Of a DNA stretch of 64,000 bases, positions 8,894 through 19,721 are shown one piece after another. Position 1 is the first letter of the stretch, and every line of letters begins with the position of its first letter. Source of the DNA: Photorhabdus akhurstii. Lineage in GTDB: Bacteria; Pseudomonadota; Gammaproteobacteria; Enterobacterales; Enterobacteriaceae. Location: positions 310,001 to 374,000 of the forward strand of contig NZ_RCWE01000004.1 of assembly GCF_018448925.1 (NCBI RefSeq), read 5' to 3'. The notes below the pieces were generated by a model. That model searched no databases. It saw only the letters and a program-made list of their open reading frames with translations, and was not told where the DNA came from. Position numbers and translations under genes: made by a program.

Positions 8894-10181
8894 AAAAGCT
8901 GAACAGGTGCGGCAGGTTGCAGAACGTAACCAGCAAGCATTAGCACGTTTTGCAAATTTATATCGTTGTCGTCATGGTGAGGATTCATCGCATGCCAGTT
9001 TGCATTGGCAACGAGTCACTCAAACCGGCTTTCCCCAATTCAGACATGAAGATTGGCGTTATACTCCGCTGGATAAATTGTTAAATCAGCAATACAGCAG
9101 CGAAACTTGGGAATTGACAGTAGCACAATGTGAACAACTGGCGATTCCAATGGATTGTTGGCGTGTCGTTATGGTGGATGGTTGTTTTTCACCTTTATTG
9201 AGTTCCTGTGATTTTGGACCCTATCAGCTCAATTTACTGGATAATAAAAGTGGGCTTCCGGCACCGGTACAGGGTGAGATTTTTCTGCATCTGACAGAGA
9301 GTTTGGCCCAACAGCCTTTGGTTATTACGTTAAAGGCTGGACAAGTAGCAGAAAAGCCCTTGTATCTGTTGAATATAACCAGTGGTCATGGTAGTGAAGA
9401 ATTGAATACCAGTCATTACCGCTACCATATTGTCGTAGGCACGAATGCGAGTGCCAGCGTGATCGAACATTTCGCCAGTATTGATGGACAGCAACCCCAT
9501 ATGACAGGAAGCCGATTAACTGCGGAGGTGGGGGACAATGCTCATTTTGCCCATATAAAACTGGGAGTTGAGAATAGTGCAAGTTATCACTTTGCACATA
9601 ACGATATTGTGATTGGTCGTGATGCTCAAGTAAAAAGCACCAGCTTTTTATTAGGTTCTGGGCTTGGCCGACACAATACCAGTGTTAAGTTGAATGGCGA
9701 AGGGGCCAATCTGTCGTTGAATAGTTTACTGTTGCCACAAGGAAAAGAGGTCGCCGATACTCGTACTTATTTGGAACATAATAAAGGGCATTGTGAAAGC
9801 CGTCAGTTGCATAAAACCATTGTGATGGATCAGAGCAAAGCGGTATTTAACGGCGTGATCAAAGTGGCGCCTCATGCATTGAAAACTGACGGACAAATGA
9901 CTAATAACAATTTGTTGTTAGGTAAACAGGCAGAAGTAGATACCAAACCTCAACTGGAAATTTACGCTGACGATGTGAAATGCAGTCATGGTGCGACCGT
10001 TGGTCGGATAGATGAAGAACAACTGTTTTATCTGCAATCACGCGGTATCAACCGACGTGATGCAGAGCATATGATGGTATTTGCTTTTGCTGCTGAACTT
10101 ACTGAATCTATTGCAGATGAATCCCTGAAAAGCGTTGTTATGAAACATATTAAGCACCGTTTAGCGGGGGTGGAAAAATGA
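8868..10181 (+). CDS. sufD: SufD, Fe-S assembly subunit
   Basis: A 437-residue protein, slightly longer than E. coli SufD (423). The ATG at 8868 has a strong SD (GGAGGAG) inside the end of sufC. The beta-helix core is recognisable, including the conserved histidine in KCSHGATVG (H374). SufD pairs with SufB and is needed for iron acquisition in the complex. It overlaps sufS by an ATGA. Confidence 0.94.
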   Translation: MAGLLTNSEKAEQVRQVAERNQQALARFANLYRCRHGEDSSHASLHWQRVTQTGFPQFRHEDWRYTPLDKLLNQQYSSETWELTVAQCEQLAIPMDCWRVVMVDGCFSPLLSSCDFGPYQLNLLDNKSGLPAPVQGEIFLHLTESLAQQPLVITLKAGQVAEKPLYLLNITSGHGSEELNTSHYRYHIVVGTNASASVIEHFASIDGQQPHMTGSRLTAEVGDNAHFAHIKLGVENSASYHFAHNDIVIGRDAQVKSTSFLLGSGLGRHNTSVKLNGEGANLSLNSLLLPQGKEVADTRTYLEHNKGHCESRQLHKTIVMDQSKAVFNGVIKVAPHALKTDGQMTNNNLLLGKQAEVDTKPQLEIYADDVKCSHGATVGRIDEEQLFYLQSRGINRRDAEHMMVFAFAAELTESIADESLKSVVMKHIKHRLAGVEK

Positions 10182-11416
10182 CTTTTTCTGTAAAAAAGGT
10201 GCGACAAGATTTTCCGGTGTTAGCTCAACAGGTTAATGGACATCCACTGGTTTATCTAGATAGTGCTGCCAGTGCTCAGAAGCCGGTTTCGGTTATTGAA
10301 CGAGAAAGTGAATTTTGTTTGCACCAGTATGCGGCAGTTCACCGGGGAATTCATACCCTGAGTTCTGCGGCTACTCGGATGGTTGAAAATGTGCGTCACC
10401 AGATGGCGCAATTTATTCATGCCCGAAGTGATGAAGAGATTGTATTCGTCAAAGGTACGACGGAAGGGATTAATCTGGTTGCTAACAGTTATGGCCGCAA
10501 ATTTATCAATAGCGGCGATAATATTGTTATTACTGAAATGGAGCATCACGCCAATATCGTTCCGTGGTATATGCTGGCAGAACAGATTGGGTTTGAAATC
10601 AGAATATGGCCGTTGAATGAGAATGGTGAATTGAATCAAGCAATTTTAGCCTCTTTGATTGATTCACGTACTAAATTGCTCTCTTTTACTCATCTCTCTA
10701 ATGTACTTGGCACCGTGAATCCTGTACGTCAAATCATCAAACAGGCAAGAAAACTGGCTGATGAGCATGGGAGTTGGTTACCTATTCTGGTCGATGGCGC
10801 TCAAGCCATTATGCATAAGAAAGTTGATGTGCAGGATCTGGACTGCGATTTCTATGTTTTTTCCAGCCACAAATTATATGGTCCAACAGGCATTGGTGTG
10901 CTTTATGGGCGTAAATCCCTGCTGGATGCTATGCCGCCTTGGGAAGGGGGTGGCGCGATGATAAAACAGGTTAGCCTGCAAAAGGGGATAACCTATGCAG
11001 AACCACCGTGGCGATTTGAGGCGGGAACCCCAAATATTACGGGAATTATTGGGCTTGGCGCTGCTGTCGATTATGTTACTTCACTTGGGCTGAATGAAAT
11101 TCAGCGATATGAACAGGCACTGATGGATTATGCGATGGTACGATTGAAAGAGGTCAGAACCCTGAAATTGTATGGTCCTGAGCGACGTCAGGGGGTTATT
11201 GCTTTCAACCTTGGTCAGCACCATGCTTATGATGTGGGAAGTTTCCTTGATCAATATGGAATAGCGATCCGTACCGGACATCATTGCGCCCTTCCTTTGA
11301 TGGAGCATTATCACGTTTCCAGTATGTGTAGGGCGTCATTGGCGATTTATACTACACAAGAAGATATTGATGCGCTTGTTGTTGCATTGCGGCGAATAGA
11401 ACAGTTACTGGGTTGA
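10178..11416 (+). CDS. sufS: SufS cysteine desulfurase
   Basis: A 412-residue PLP enzyme (E. coli 406 aa). The PLP lysine is K232 in [10 protein letters not shown] and the persulfide cysteine is C370 in [11 protein letters not shown], typical of group II desulfurases. It takes sulfur from L-cysteine and hands it to SufE. The start is coupled to sufD by ATGA overlap. Confidence 0.95.
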   Translation: MTFSVKKVRQDFPVLAQQVNGHPLVYLDSAASAQKPVSVIERESEFCLHQYAAVHRGIHTLSSAATRMVENVRHQMAQFIHARSDEEIVFVKGTTEGINLVANSYGRKFINSGDNIVITEMEHHANIVPWYMLAEQIGFEIRIWPLNENGELNQAILASLIDSRTKLLSFTHLSNVLGTVNPVRQIIKQARKLADEHGSWLPILVDGAQAIMHKKVDVQDLDCDFYVFSSHKLYGPTGIGVLYGRKSLLDAMPPWEGGGAMIKQVSLQKGITYAEPPWRFEAGTPNITGIIGLGAAVDYVTSLGLNEIQRYEQALMDYAMVRLKEVRTLKLYGPERRQGVIAFNLGQHHAYDVGSFLDQYGIAIRTGHHCALPLMEHYHVSSMCRASLAIYTTQEDIDALVVALRRIEQLLG

Positions 11417-11451
11417 CCTGGTATAGATCAAAAGAGTGTAAGGAAAAAGTC

Positions 11452-11868
11452 ATGGCAAGTTTGCCCGACACAAATAAGTTGTTACGTAATTTTTCCCGTT
11501 GTCAGAACTGGGAAGAAAGATATCTCTATATGATTGAATTGGGGGCGAGGTTGCCTCCTCTTACTGACGAACAACGCCAACCTGAGAATTTAATCGCAGG
11601 TTGCCAGAGTCAGGTGTGGATACTGCTGAGAACGAATCACCAAAACAAAGTGGAATTTATTGGCGACAGTGATGCCGCTATTGTTAAAGGATTGGTTGCG
11701 ATTGTCTTTATCCTGTTTCAGGATAAAACGCCCCAGGAGATTTTGGCTTTGGAGGTGACTGAATATTTTGGAAAATTGTCTTTGGAGCAACATTTGACAC
11801 CCTCACGCACGCAGGGGCTGCATGCGATGATATGCGCCATCCGAAATAGGGCAAGTAAAATGGTTTAA
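11452..11868 (+). CDS. sufE: SufE sulfur acceptor
   Basis: A 138-residue protein, equal to E. coli SufE when the ATG at 11452 (SD AAGGA) is used. The open frame that begins inside the sufS stop has no similarity before that ATG. The acceptor cysteine is C51 in AGCQSQVW. It stimulates SufS and carries sulfur to SufB. Last gene of the suf operon. No clear terminator was seen in the 115 bp before ldtE. Confidence 0.95.
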   Translation: MASLPDTNKLLRNFSRCQNWEERYLYMIELGARLPPLTDEQRQPENLIAGCQSQVWILLRTNHQNKVEFIGDSDAAIVKGLVAIVFILFQDKTPQEILALEVTEYFGKLSLEQHLTPSRTQGLHAMICAIRNRASKMV

Positions 11869-11983
11869 ATACTAGTCTTACGAGTTTCTTTCACTACTGA
11901 TAACATATACGGCCGATAAGGCTTCAACCTTTTACACTTAAATTTATTCGATAACCATTCAGAAGTCATTCCAGGAAGCAAGC

Positions 11984-13054
11984 ATGAAACGAGTTTTAAC
12001 GTTTATTGGCATGTTATTGTTAAGTGGATTAGCTAACACCGTTAGCGCCACAGAATATACTTTGCCAGCGGCCAATAGCCGTTTAATTGGCGAAAATACG
12101 ACATTGGTTGTACCCGATGATGGGCGTTCTTTGGAAGCCATTGCTGCCGAATATGAAATTGGTTTATTGGCAATGCTGGAAGCTAACCCTGGTACCGATC
12201 CTTATTTGCCTACTCCGGGTTCTGAACTGATTATTCCGTCACAAATGCTGTTGCCTGATACACCGAGGCAGGGGATTGTGATTAACCTTGCAGAACTTAG
12301 ACTTTACTACTTCCCTAAAGGAAAAAATAAAGTCATCGTTTATCCGATTGGTATTGGGCAACTTGGTCGTAATACGCCAGTGATGACAACATCTGTCAGC
12401 CAGTTAATTAAAGATCCAACTTGGACGCCGACTAAGAATATCCGTAAACATTATGCTGAACAGGGGATTACCTTACCTGCGGTTGTTCCTGCTGGTCCTG
12501 AAAACCCAATGGGCTTATTTGCGTTGCGCTTAGCTGCCGGGCGCGGAGAATACTTGATCCACGGCACGAATGCTGATTTTGGTATCGGCATGCGGGTGAG
12601 TTCCGGTTGTATCCGTTTACGTCCTGATGATATTGAAACGTTATTCAACACTGTGCCCCGTGGAACGCGAGTACAAATTATCAATGAAGCGGTTAAGTAT
12701 TCTGTAGAACCAAATGGTGAGCGTTATATTGAAGTACACCAGCCGTTGTCTAAGAAAGAGAATGATGATCCACAGACATTACCTATTGTCCGATCAGTCG
12801 ATTTGAACAAGTTCATTGATAATAGCAAAACGGATAAAAACATTGTTGAACAAGCGATAGTACGCCGTTCTGGTATGCCGGTATTGGTAAGTCAAGGCAT
12901 AGAACTTGAAACACAACAGGAGTTGCAGGAAGAGAATATCGTGCGGGTAGAGGATGATGTTAAAGGTGCTGAACAAGCGGTGAATAAAGATATATCTGAA
13001 TCGTTTAAATTACCACCGTTATATCAGCCTGGGCCAATCTATCGGGAAAATTAA
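11984..13054 (+). CDS. ldtE: L,D-transpeptidase LdtE (YnhG)
   Basis: A 356-residue periplasmic enzyme matching E. coli YnhG/LdtE. A signal peptide (KRVLTFIGMLLLSGLANT..VSA) precedes a LysM-like segment near residues 38-82. The YkuD catalytic domain contains YLIHGTNADFGIG and RVSSGCIRL with nucleophile C209. It forms 3-3 meso-DAP crosslinks in peptidoglycan. About 20 residues longer than the E. coli protein, mainly in the charged tail. Placement next to lpp and pykF agrees with E. coli. Confidence 0.93.
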   Translation: MKRVLTFIGMLLLSGLANTVSATEYTLPAANSRLIGENTTLVVPDDGRSLEAIAAEYEIGLLAMLEANPGTDPYLPTPGSELIIPSQMLLPDTPRQGIVINLAELRLYYFPKGKNKVIVYPIGIGQLGRNTPVMTTSVSQLIKDPTWTPTKNIRKHYAEQGITLPAVVPAGPENPMGLFALRLAAGRGEYLIHGTNADFGIGMRVSSGCIRLRPDDIETLFNTVPRGTRVQIINEAVKYSVEPNGERYIEVHQPLSKKENDDPQTLPIVRSVDLNKFIDNSKTDKNIVEQAIVRRSGMPVLVSQGIELETQQELQEENIVRVEDDVKGAEQAVNKDISESFKLPPLYQPGPIYREN

Positions 13055-13110
13055 TATTTTATTGCGGACAGGGAAGTCAGCAAATATTTATCTAACAGAA
13101 TCCGATGATA

Positions 13111-13146
13111 AAAAACGGCGCACAGATAGACTGTGCGCCATTTTTG
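13111..13146. terminator. Bidirectional terminator between ldtE and lpp
   Basis: GGCGCACAG pairs with CTGTGCGCC (13118-13139) around a short loop. An A-run lies on the left and a T-run on the right, so it can end both ldtE (plus) and lpp (minus) transcripts. Confidence 0.85.
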
Positions 13147-13163
13147 TACATAATTACAAAAAA

Positions 13164-13400
13164 TTACTTTTTGTAGGAACGAACTTGATTATCCAGACGC
13201 TGATTCGCACGAGCTGCATCGTCTTTAGCGGCTTGAATGTCAGTACGTACTGCGTTCACGTCATTGCTCAGTTGATCAACTTTTGCATTCAGAGTCTGAA
13301 TATCAGAAGTCAGTTGGTCAACCTTAGCAGTGCTTGAACAACCAGCCAACAGAGTAGAAGCCAGAACTACTGCACCCAGTACAATTTTAGTACGATTCAT
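13164..13400 (-). CDS. lpp: Major outer-membrane lipoprotein Lpp (Braun)
   Basis: A 78-residue precursor, exactly the E. coli length from the ATG at 13400; the frame extends further up without similarity. Signal peptide with lipobox LLAGC (C21), then a heptad-repeat coiled coil ([19 protein letters not shown]). It ends in lysine, which forms the peptide bond to peptidoglycan. The tail reads SYKK where E. coli has KYRK. Lpp trimers tie the outer membrane to the cell wall. The mRNA leader CTAGAGGGTATTATA is conserved. Confidence 0.96.
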   Translation of the reverse strand: MNRTKIVLGAVVLASTLLAGCSSTAKVDQLTSDIQTLNAKVDQLSNDVNAVRTDIQAAKDDAARANQRLDNQVRSYKK

Positions 13401-13435
13401 TATAATACCCTCTAGATTTAAGTTAATCTCCAAGT

Positions 13436-13482
13436 AGCCATGTAAGTATTACACAAAGTTTTTTAGAAAGAGAATAAATTTT
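13436..13482 (-). promoter_or_regulatory. lpp promoter
   Basis: The minus-strand stretch AAAAAACTTTGTGTAATACT matches the E. coli lpp promoter region nearly base for base, with the -10 AATACT at 13445-13450. The sequence upstream is very AT-rich, as in other lpp promoters. The rest of the interval to 13840 holds no gene but must contain the promoter for the next plus-strand gene. Confidence 0.75.
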
Positions 13483-13840
13483 TATCATGAAAACCAATTA
13501 TTTCAATTTTTCTCTTTAACGAGTGGATAATTTTTATCTGAATGTAAAAAAACAAAACCGTTGAGTAACATTTTAATCAAAAAAAGCCTATTCCATGAGG
13601 GAATGATATTCTTCGAAATAATTTTAGTTAAAAATTCTTATAAATAAAAAATACAACATCCAGATCATCTTGCATCTATTGAACCATCAGGACATCTCTT
13701 TAAGGAAGCCATTTTTTATACATAAATTTAGGGTTTTTCTTAAAACAAATTTGTTAACTGAATCTTACTGTAGATGAACAACTTGACAATGTTCAGGTTG
13801 AATCCTAGGCTCAAATGCAAACTGGTAAGAGGAGTTTGTT

Positions 13841-14692
13841 ATGTTAACTGATCAATCTAACGAATATTTTGACATCAACATTGACAACGGAGTCGCTCAT
13901 TTACAACTCAGTCGTCCCGAAAAGGCAAATAGTTTGGCGCTTGGGTTCTGGAAAAGGTTTCCTGAGGCAATAGAGCAACTTAGTCGTTCAGGTGAGGTTC
14001 GGGCAATGGTGATCTCAGCACAAGGAAACACATTTTGTGGTGGGCTTGATCTGCAAATTTTTGCTTCTAGCAAAGAGGCTAATACGGCTAATCCTAATGA
14101 GCGGGAATCGATGCAGTTCAGCTTATTACAAATGCAGGAGGCGATAAGCGTATTGGAGCGTGCGCGATTCCCTGTTATTGCCGCGGTGCAAGGCACCTGT
14201 CTTGGCGCGGGTTTTGACTTAATTGCCGCATGCGATTTTTGTTTTGCTGCTGAACATGCGAAGTTTCGTATAGAAGAAACCAATATCGGTATGATGGCTG
14301 ACTTAGGTATTCTTCAACGTTTGCAACATTTGATCCCTGGGGGTATGGCCCGCTATTTTGCCCTTACTGGAGATACACTGAGTGCGGCTCAGGCTCATGA
14401 TTTGGGGCTGGTGGTAAAAGTGTTCCCTTCTACAGAGACATTAATCGAAGGTGCTCTCGCAACTGCCCGACGCATTGCTGATCGGCCTCCTGTTGCCATT
14501 AACGGGATTAAACGAGCTATGCTTTACAGCCGTGATCATGGTGTTTATGAATCGCTGCAACAAATAGCACTTTTGCAAGCTTCGATTTTTAGTCGTCAAG
14601 ATATTCTGTGCTCGATTCAGGCGAAAGCGGCCGGAACAAAAAGTGAGTTCCAGAATTTAAGTGAAGTCGGTAAAGCTTTCGATGAACCATGA
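13841..14692 (+). CDS. Crotonase / enoyl-CoA hydratase-isomerase family protein
   Basis: A 283-residue crotonase. The two oxyanion-hole segments are visible as GNTFCGGLDL (about 63-72) and GTCLGAGFDL (about 118-127). The acidic active-site region EETNIGMMADLGILQRLQ resembles dienoyl-CoA isomerases (ECH1 type) more than simple hydratases. It probably acts on a fatty or aromatic acyl-CoA, substrate unknown. The SD AGAGGAG is just before the ATG. It stands alone and is absent from this position in E. coli, so it is an accessory insertion between lpp and pykF. Confidence 0.8.
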   Translation: MLTDQSNEYFDINIDNGVAHLQLSRPEKANSLALGFWKRFPEAIEQLSRSGEVRAMVISAQGNTFCGGLDLQIFASSKEANTANPNERESMQFSLLQMQEAISVLERARFPVIAAVQGTCLGAGFDLIAACDFCFAAEHAKFRIEETNIGMMADLGILQRLQHLIPGGMARYFALTGDTLSAAQAHDLGLVVKVFPSTETLIEGALATARRIADRPPVAINGIKRAMLYSRDHGVYESLQQIALLQASIFSRQDILCSIQAKAAGTKSEFQNLSEVGKAFDEP

Positions 14693-15131
14693 TTAAGGAA
14701 AAGATATTAATGACATACAAAGTGAGTTCTCCGCAAATGATGTAGTGCTGGAAAATGTCATCATTGTCGAGGTTTACGCCATTTTCTGACCATGAGAAAA
14801 CAGAGAATGGCATTATTATCAATCAGCATATAAGTGGATGGAATAATTTTATCCATATAATGAATATATTAAATGATTTTATTTTCTGTTAATAAATAAC
14901 TTATAGCCAGATTGTAAATTTTCATAAAAACCAAAATAAATATATTACAATAATATTCCTATTATTATTTAATTTTGATTTATTATTCATGTTGTTATTT
15001 ATCATTAATAATATTTTAGGTGTTGATAAAATATTATTATTGTTAGATCTTATTTGACATTCGTGATTAATGATTGGATTGTAGAAATAGTAGTTAATGA
15101 GGAATTTTTAATAACTTTAGATTAGAGATTA

Positions 15132-15258
15132 TATACCCTATGGATTTCAAGTTGCATCGCGGCGGCAAGGGAGTGAATCCCCGGGAGCATAGAGAACTAT
15201 GTGACTGGGGTGAGCGAGTGCAGCCAACAAAGAGGCAGCTTGAAAGATGACGGGTATA
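15132..15258 (+). repeat. ERIC/IRU element 1
   Basis: A 127-bp imperfect palindrome with TATACCC at the left and GGGTATA at the right. The internal core GTGAATCCCCGGGAGC and GTGACTGGGGTGAGCG matches the ERIC consensus used for ERIC-PCR primers. The same element occurs at 22376 and 52551 in the opposite orientation. Confidence 0.9.
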
Positions 15259-15819
15259 GTATTAAAAGCGATATTTTTCAGGAGTGAGTTAATCTATTGT
15301 CATGTTCATCAACTGAGCTTTTTGCATGTCATTACATGAACGCCAATGAAACTGGCTGGTAATCTGTACTTGCCGTTAGCCAGATGGCGCGGGAAGCAAG
15401 GTAGAGATAATATTAATAAGAAAAAGATATTAAATGAAGGAAATAATAAAGGTAGAAGTAAATAACAAAGATACATTATTATATTTTAAAGTTATTAATA
15501 TAATCATAGGATTTTCTCTGTGTAAATTATTTTTTGATTAAGTAGATAATCTTATTATTTTATGTGTGTTAATAATTCTCATTGTTTTTAAAATACATAT
15601 GTATTATGGCTGATTATTAAATCTATTCTATTTTAAAGGGATAATTTAAAAACCAAAATTGAAAATGGAGGTTTTAAATATTTGGCTAATGGTAAATAAG
15701 AAAAATAAGATTATTTTATCACTCATTTAAATAAGGTCGAAATAAATCCGTGAGCATAACTATCGGGAAAATAATTTGGTATTGCATCAGTTGATGGAGA
15801 AAATTAGATATTTAATGTT

Positions 15820-15850
15820 CTGAAATACCGCTATATTTGCGGTATCTCAG
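15820..15850 (-). terminator. Hairpin 3' of pykF
   Basis: ATACCGC and GCGGTAT pair around TATATTT with an outer CTGA/TCAG stem, 20 bp beyond the pykF stop. There is no long U-run, so termination strength is uncertain. Confidence 0.5.
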
Positions 15851-15870
15851 AAATAAAACAACTTATTAAA

Positions 15871-17280
15871 TTAAAGTACGTGAACAGACGAGGTGTTGGT
15901 TGTACCGCTTGGAACCAAGGCGCCGGATACCATAACCACGATTTCACCTTTCTCCGCCAGGCCACTTGCTAGTGCTGCTTCTTTACCAATGCGGTAGAAA
16001 TCGTCGGTAGAGGCGATCTCTTTAACAATTTGGGTAGAAACGCCCTTAACAAGCAGTAATTGGCGGGCAGTCACTTCATTAGTGGTCAATGCCAGAATAG
16101 GAGCGCCAGGGAAGTACTTACGAATGGATTTGGCAGATTTACCGCCATAGGTTGCGACCACAATCAGAGGGGCTTCCAGCTTTTCTGCTGTTTCAACGGC
16201 GCCACGACATACCGCTTCGGTTACGCGCAGGTTACGGCAATTGACGGCTTCAATACGGCTTGGCATTACGCGGTCTGTACGTTCACAAATCGTTGCCATG
16301 ATAGTCACCGCTTCTATTGGATATTTACCTTTTGCACTTTCACCGGAAAGCATAACCGCATCAGTACCATCCAGAATGGCGTTAGCGACGTCACCGGCTT
16401 CCGCACGGGTAGGGCGCGGGTTTTTAATCATGGAGTCGAGCATTTGAGTTGCAGTGATAACAACTTTGCGAGCAATATTACATTTTTGAATCATCATCTT
16501 CTGAGCGAAGATCACTTCTTCTACCGGGATTTCAACGCCTAGATCACCACGGGCAACCATGATCCCGTCAGAAGCTTCCAGAATTTCATCAAAATTGTTC
16601 AGACCTTCCTGATTTTCAATTTTAGAGATGATTTGAATATTTTCACCACCGTGTGCTTTCAGATGTTCACGGATTTCCAGAACATCAGAGCGTTTGCGGA
16701 TAAAAGAAGCGGCGACGAAATCAACACCTTGTTGGCAACCAAAGATCAAATCTTGTTTATCTTTTTCAGCCAGAGCAGGCAGGCTAATAGAAATACCCGG
16801 CAGATTAACACCTTTATTTTCACCGAGGTCACCGTTATTCAAAACTTGGCAAATGACTTCTGATTTAGTGACTTCTTTGACTGTCATGCCGATCAAACCG
16901 TCATCGACTAGCACGGTATTACCGGGAGCCAGATCCGCAGGGAAACCACTGTAAGTGACAGCTACACGGTCTTTATTACCGATAACGGAAGTGTCAGTGG
17001 TAAAAGTGAAAGTCTGACCAGCGGTTAGAGTGACATCATTACCGCCTTCCAGCTTCATGGTGCGAATTTCTGGACCTTTGGTATCCAGCAAAATAGCGGC
17101 TTGTTTGCCTGTCTTAGCCATAACTGAACGGATATTTTGAATACGCTGACCGTGCTCCTCATAGTCTCCATGTGAAAAGTTAAGGCGCATAACATTCATG
17201 CCGGCATTCAACAGTTCGGTCAGTTTTTCTTCGGATTCTGTTTTTGGCCCGATAGTACAAACAATTTTGGTTTTTTTCAT
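15871..17280 (-). CDS. pykF: Pyruvate kinase I
   Basis: A 469-residue pyruvate kinase (E. coli PykF 470 aa), starting [20 protein letters not shown]. The barrel motifs ISKIENQEG and [12 protein letters not shown] and the active-site stretch [18 protein letters not shown] are present, followed by the C-terminal allosteric domain. It makes pyruvate and ATP from PEP in glycolysis and is fructose-1,6-bisphosphate activated in the family. A Cra-like site lies about 220 bp upstream. Confidence 0.96.
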   Translation of the reverse strand: MKKTKIVCTIGPKTESEEKLTELLNAGMNVMRLNFSHGDYEEHGQRIQNIRSVMAKTGKQAAILLDTKGPEIRTMKLEGGNDVTLTAGQTFTFTTDTSVIGNKDRVAVTYSGFPADLAPGNTVLVDDGLIGMTVKEVTKSEVICQVLNNGDLGENKGVNLPGISISLPALAEKDKQDLIFGCQQGVDFVAASFIRKRSDVLEIREHLKAHGGENIQIISKIENQEGLNNFDEILEASDGIMVARGDLGVEIPVEEVIFAQKMMIQKCNIARKVVITATQMLDSMIKNPRPTRAEAGDVANAILDGTDAVMLSGESAKGKYPIEAVTIMATICERTDRVMPSRIEAVNCRNLRVTEAVCRGAVETAEKLEAPLIVVATYGGKSAKSIRKYFPGAPILALTTNEVTARQLLLVKGVSTQIVKEIASTDDFYRIGKEAALASGLAEKGEIVVMVSGALVPSGTTNTSSVHVL

Positions 17281-17497
17281 GACAATCTATCTACAGGTTT
17301 TAATTGGATAAAATAGTGAAACCGCCAACTTTATGGCTTGCGCAGATACCATATAGTGTTGAATGTTGCGCAACATCATTAAGGACAGGTGGCGGGGAAG
17401 ACATGCGGTGCTTTTTGTGCAAGGTTAGGCACATGTAATTATGTGAGTTTATACATACGATTAATCTATAACTTTTCAGTGTTCGGCAAACTAATGA

Positions 17498-17513
17498 GCT
17501 GAAACCATTCAAC
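17498..17513. promoter_or_regulatory. Candidate Cra (FruR) operator for pykF
   Basis: GCTGAAACCATTCAAC matches the Cra palindrome GCTGAAACGATTCAGC at 14 of 16 positions. E. coli pykF is a classic Cra-repressed gene. The rest of the 460-bp interval up to the tRNA genes holds no gene. Confidence 0.55.
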
Positions 17514-17740
17514 TGTAAATTGCGCCGTATTATAGAGACTTATTTCTGTGAAATGAATCGAAAAATGATTATGTGAATTAATTATAACGATAAACTGGAA
17601 AAATGACGCAGATCTTAACAAAGAGGAGTTATGACTCATTGCGGAAACTGCTTGTAAACAGCTAACAGTGTATTTTGACGCAGCAAGCAGATTGAGTACA
17701 ACCAAGAGATAATAAAAGCAAGAAAAGAGATTTGTAGACT

Positions 17741-17817
17741 TGGTGCGTCCGAGTGGACTCGAACCACCGACCCCCACCATGTCAAGGTGGTGCTCTAACC
17801 AACTGAGCTACGGACGC
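17741..17817 (-). tRNA. valV: tRNA-Val (GAC), copy 1
   Basis: A 77-nt tRNA with encoded CCA. The acceptor GCGTCCG pairs with CGGACGC. The D arm is AGCTCAGTTGGTTAGAGC, the anticodon stem CCACC/GGTGG encloses TTGACAT with anticodon GAC, and the T arm contains GGTTCGAGTCC. E. coli carries the valV-valW pair at the equivalent position near mdtK. Confidence 0.95.
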
Positions 17818-17876
17818 ACTAATAAGATTATGTTATCAACCAAACAATATTAACCAAACAATATTAACCAAATAAT
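17818..17876. repeat. Short tandem repeat between tRNA genes
   Basis: The unit ACCAAACAATATTA occurs twice in a row, followed by a partial third ACCAAATAATT, in the spacer separating the two valine tRNA genes. Its function, if any, is unknown. Confidence 0.7.
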
Positions 17877-17953
17877 TGGTGCGTCCGAGTGGACTCGAAC
17901 CACCGACCCCCACCATGTCAAGGTGGTGCTCTAACCAACTGAGCTACGGACGC
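17877..17953 (-). tRNA. valW: tRNA-Val (GAC), copy 2
   Basis: Sequence-identical over its 77 nt to the copy at 17741-17817, including the GAC anticodon and CCA end. The pair is transcribed on the minus strand, with this copy first. Confidence 0.95.
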
Positions 17954-17976
17954 AATCTAAATTGCATTGGTGACAA

Positions 17977-18106
17977 CGGGGACGAATATTAGCGGCGAGT
18001 TAGCCTTCTGGCAAGGGAATAATACAAATTATTGTTTAACTGTTCGTATTTGCATCTACATACAGTGAATTTGTCGCTTATTCCACCAATTAAGTATTCG
18101 TCCCCG
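17977..18106. repeat. 130-bp segment bounded by a 12-bp perfect inverted repeat
   Basis: CGGGGACGAATA at 17977-17988 is matched by TATTCGTCCCCG at 18095-18106. The 106 bp between hold no ORF. It lies upstream of the tRNA pair and downstream of mdtK. It could be a small non-autonomous element or a long-range stem; no target duplication is evident. Confidence 0.5.
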
Positions 18107-18123
18107 GCTTTATAGAAAATAAA

Positions 18124-19497
18124 TCAGCGAGTTGAGCGTTGTAAAACTATCTCATCTGGCTGTTTTTGTATCCACAAAATGCGGGTAAATACCATCACTG
18201 CTGATGCAGTCAGGCCAATAATAAAGCCAATCCAGAACCCTTGTGGCCCCATAGCGGGTACGAAATAGTCAGTTAATCCCAGAATGTAACCGCTTGGCAG
18301 CCCCAAAATCCAGTAAGCGATAAAAGTGATATAAAAGATAGAACGCGTATCTTTATATCCACGTAAAACACCAGCCCCTACAACCTGTACGGCATCAGAT
18401 AATTGATAAAGCGCGGCAAATAACATCAGATGCGATGCCATGATGATAACTTCAGGATTGTCGTTATACATCAAAGCGATCGGCTCTCGCAGAATAATAG
18501 AAAAAGTTGCGGTTAAACAAGCAAATACCAAACCAACCATAATTCCGGTATAGGCTGATATCCGGGCATTATCGGTAGACTTTTGTCCTAAATTGTAGCT
18601 CACGCGGATAGTGGTTGCTGCGGCTAAAGATATTGGGAACATAAACATTAATGAGCCGAAATTTTGTGCAATTTGATGCCCTGCAACAGCAGTAATGCCT
18701 AAAGGAGAGATCAGCAATGCCACTATGGCAAATAGGGTAATTTCAAAAAACATCGCCATCGCAATAGGAAAACCGAGAGCTGAAATACGTTTCAGAATAT
18801 GCCAATCTGGTGCGGCAAAACGATGTTTAGGGCGGATATCCTTTTGTGATGACGAATGTCTCACATACCAACGCATGAGTAGGAACATGGCCCAGTAAAC
18901 GCTGGCGGTTGCAACGCCGCAACCAACGCCACCCAAAGCGGGCGCGCCGAATTTACCGTAAATGAGTATGTAGTTAATTGGAATATTGATCAGCAATCCT
19001 AAAAAACTAATCACCATGCCTGGTTTGGTTTTCGATAAACCTTCACATTGATTACGCAGCACATGATAAAACAGGAAGCCTGGCGCACCCCACATGATTG
19101 CGTGGATAAATCCAACTGCTTTCTCGGCTAAAAGTGGATCTATATTATGTTGCCTGTCAATCAGGAACTTGCTGTTGTATAAAATAGCGATAATGATAAT
19201 GGAGAGGAAAATCGATAACCAAAATCCTTGTTGAGTTTGGTTAGCAATGAGATTCCTGCGTCCAGAGCCATTCATTTGCGCAATAATGGGTGTTAAAGCT
19301 AATAGTAAGCCGTAACCAAATAAAATAACTGGCAGCCAGATAGAGGTACCAACGGCAACCGCGGACATATCGGTTGCACTAACGCTACCCGCCATAACGG
19401 TGTCCACAACTCCCATTGCAGTTTGTGAAAATTGGGCAATAATGACGGGGATCCCCAGAGCGAGCAAACTACGCGCTTCTTTTAAATATTTCTGCAC
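18124..19497 (-). CDS. mdtK: MATE multidrug efflux pump MdtK (NorM)
   Basis: A 457-residue MATE transporter matching E. coli MdtK/YdhE (457 aa), with about twelve hydrophobic segments in two repeated halves and the MATE-typical [16 protein letters not shown] and [10 protein letters not shown] stretches. It exports cationic drugs and fluoroquinolones by sodium or proton antiport. Divergent from ribE, as in E. coli. Confidence 0.94.
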   Translation of the reverse strand: MQKYLKEARSLLALGIPVIIAQFSQTAMGVVDTVMAGSVSATDMSAVAVGTSIWLPVILFGYGLLLALTPIIAQMNGSGRRNLIANQTQQGFWLSIFLSIIIIAILYNSKFLIDRQHNIDPLLAEKAVGFIHAIMWGAPGFLFYHVLRNQCEGLSKTKPGMVISFLGLLINIPINYILIYGKFGAPALGGVGCGVATASVYWAMFLLMRWYVRHSSSQKDIRPKHRFAAPDWHILKRISALGFPIAMAMFFEITLFAIVALLISPLGITAVAGHQIAQNFGSLMFMFPISLAAATTIRVSYNLGQKSTDNARISAYTGIMVGLVFACLTATFSIILREPIALMYNDNPEVIIMASHLMLFAALYQLSDAVQVVGAGVLRGYKDTRSIFYITFIAYWILGLPSGYILGLTDYFVPAMGPQGFWIGFIIGLTASAVMVFTRILWIQKQPDEIVLQRSTR

Positions 19498-19721
19498 GCA
19501 TCACACCTTATTTTAAAAGTAGAAAATATTAAGAAAAACGCCTGTATATAAGAAACGATTTTCGAAAAATCAACCGTTTACTAACCGGGGTATTGTATCT
19601 ATTTGATACTATATTACAACAATCATGCTGAGTTTATATTCAAATGTTTAGGTGGTATTTATCAATGACAACTTGATATAAACTAATTAATAATTATACA
19701 CAGTCATTAAGAGGTTCTTCT

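Larger units (their letters stand above)
14693..15870. other. Long gene-free AT-rich interval
   Basis: Nearly 1.2 kb with no credible gene on either strand. It holds a hairpin after the crotonase gene (GCCATTTTCTG at 14778 with CAGAGAATGGC at 14801), one ERIC element (15132-15258), a short less AT-rich patch at about 15320-15410 that may be a coding relic, and a stem before the pykF end (15820-15850). Confidence 0.5.

Noticed and set aside
16060-16542. 160-codon plus-strand ORF inside pykF and similar long antisense frames in anmK, pdxH and sap genes
   Set aside because: Each lies wholly opposite a strongly conserved gene and shows no recognisable protein features.
17741-17953. tRNA-Asp (anticodon GTC) reading of the duplicated tRNA
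   Set aside because: The anticodon loop read on the gene strand is TTGACAT, giving anticodon GAC (valine); the body also matches E. coli valV/valW.
19498-19721. FMN (RFN) riboswitch before ribE
   Set aside because: The conserved RFN helices and GGGGGCAGGGTG-type motifs were not found in this interval.
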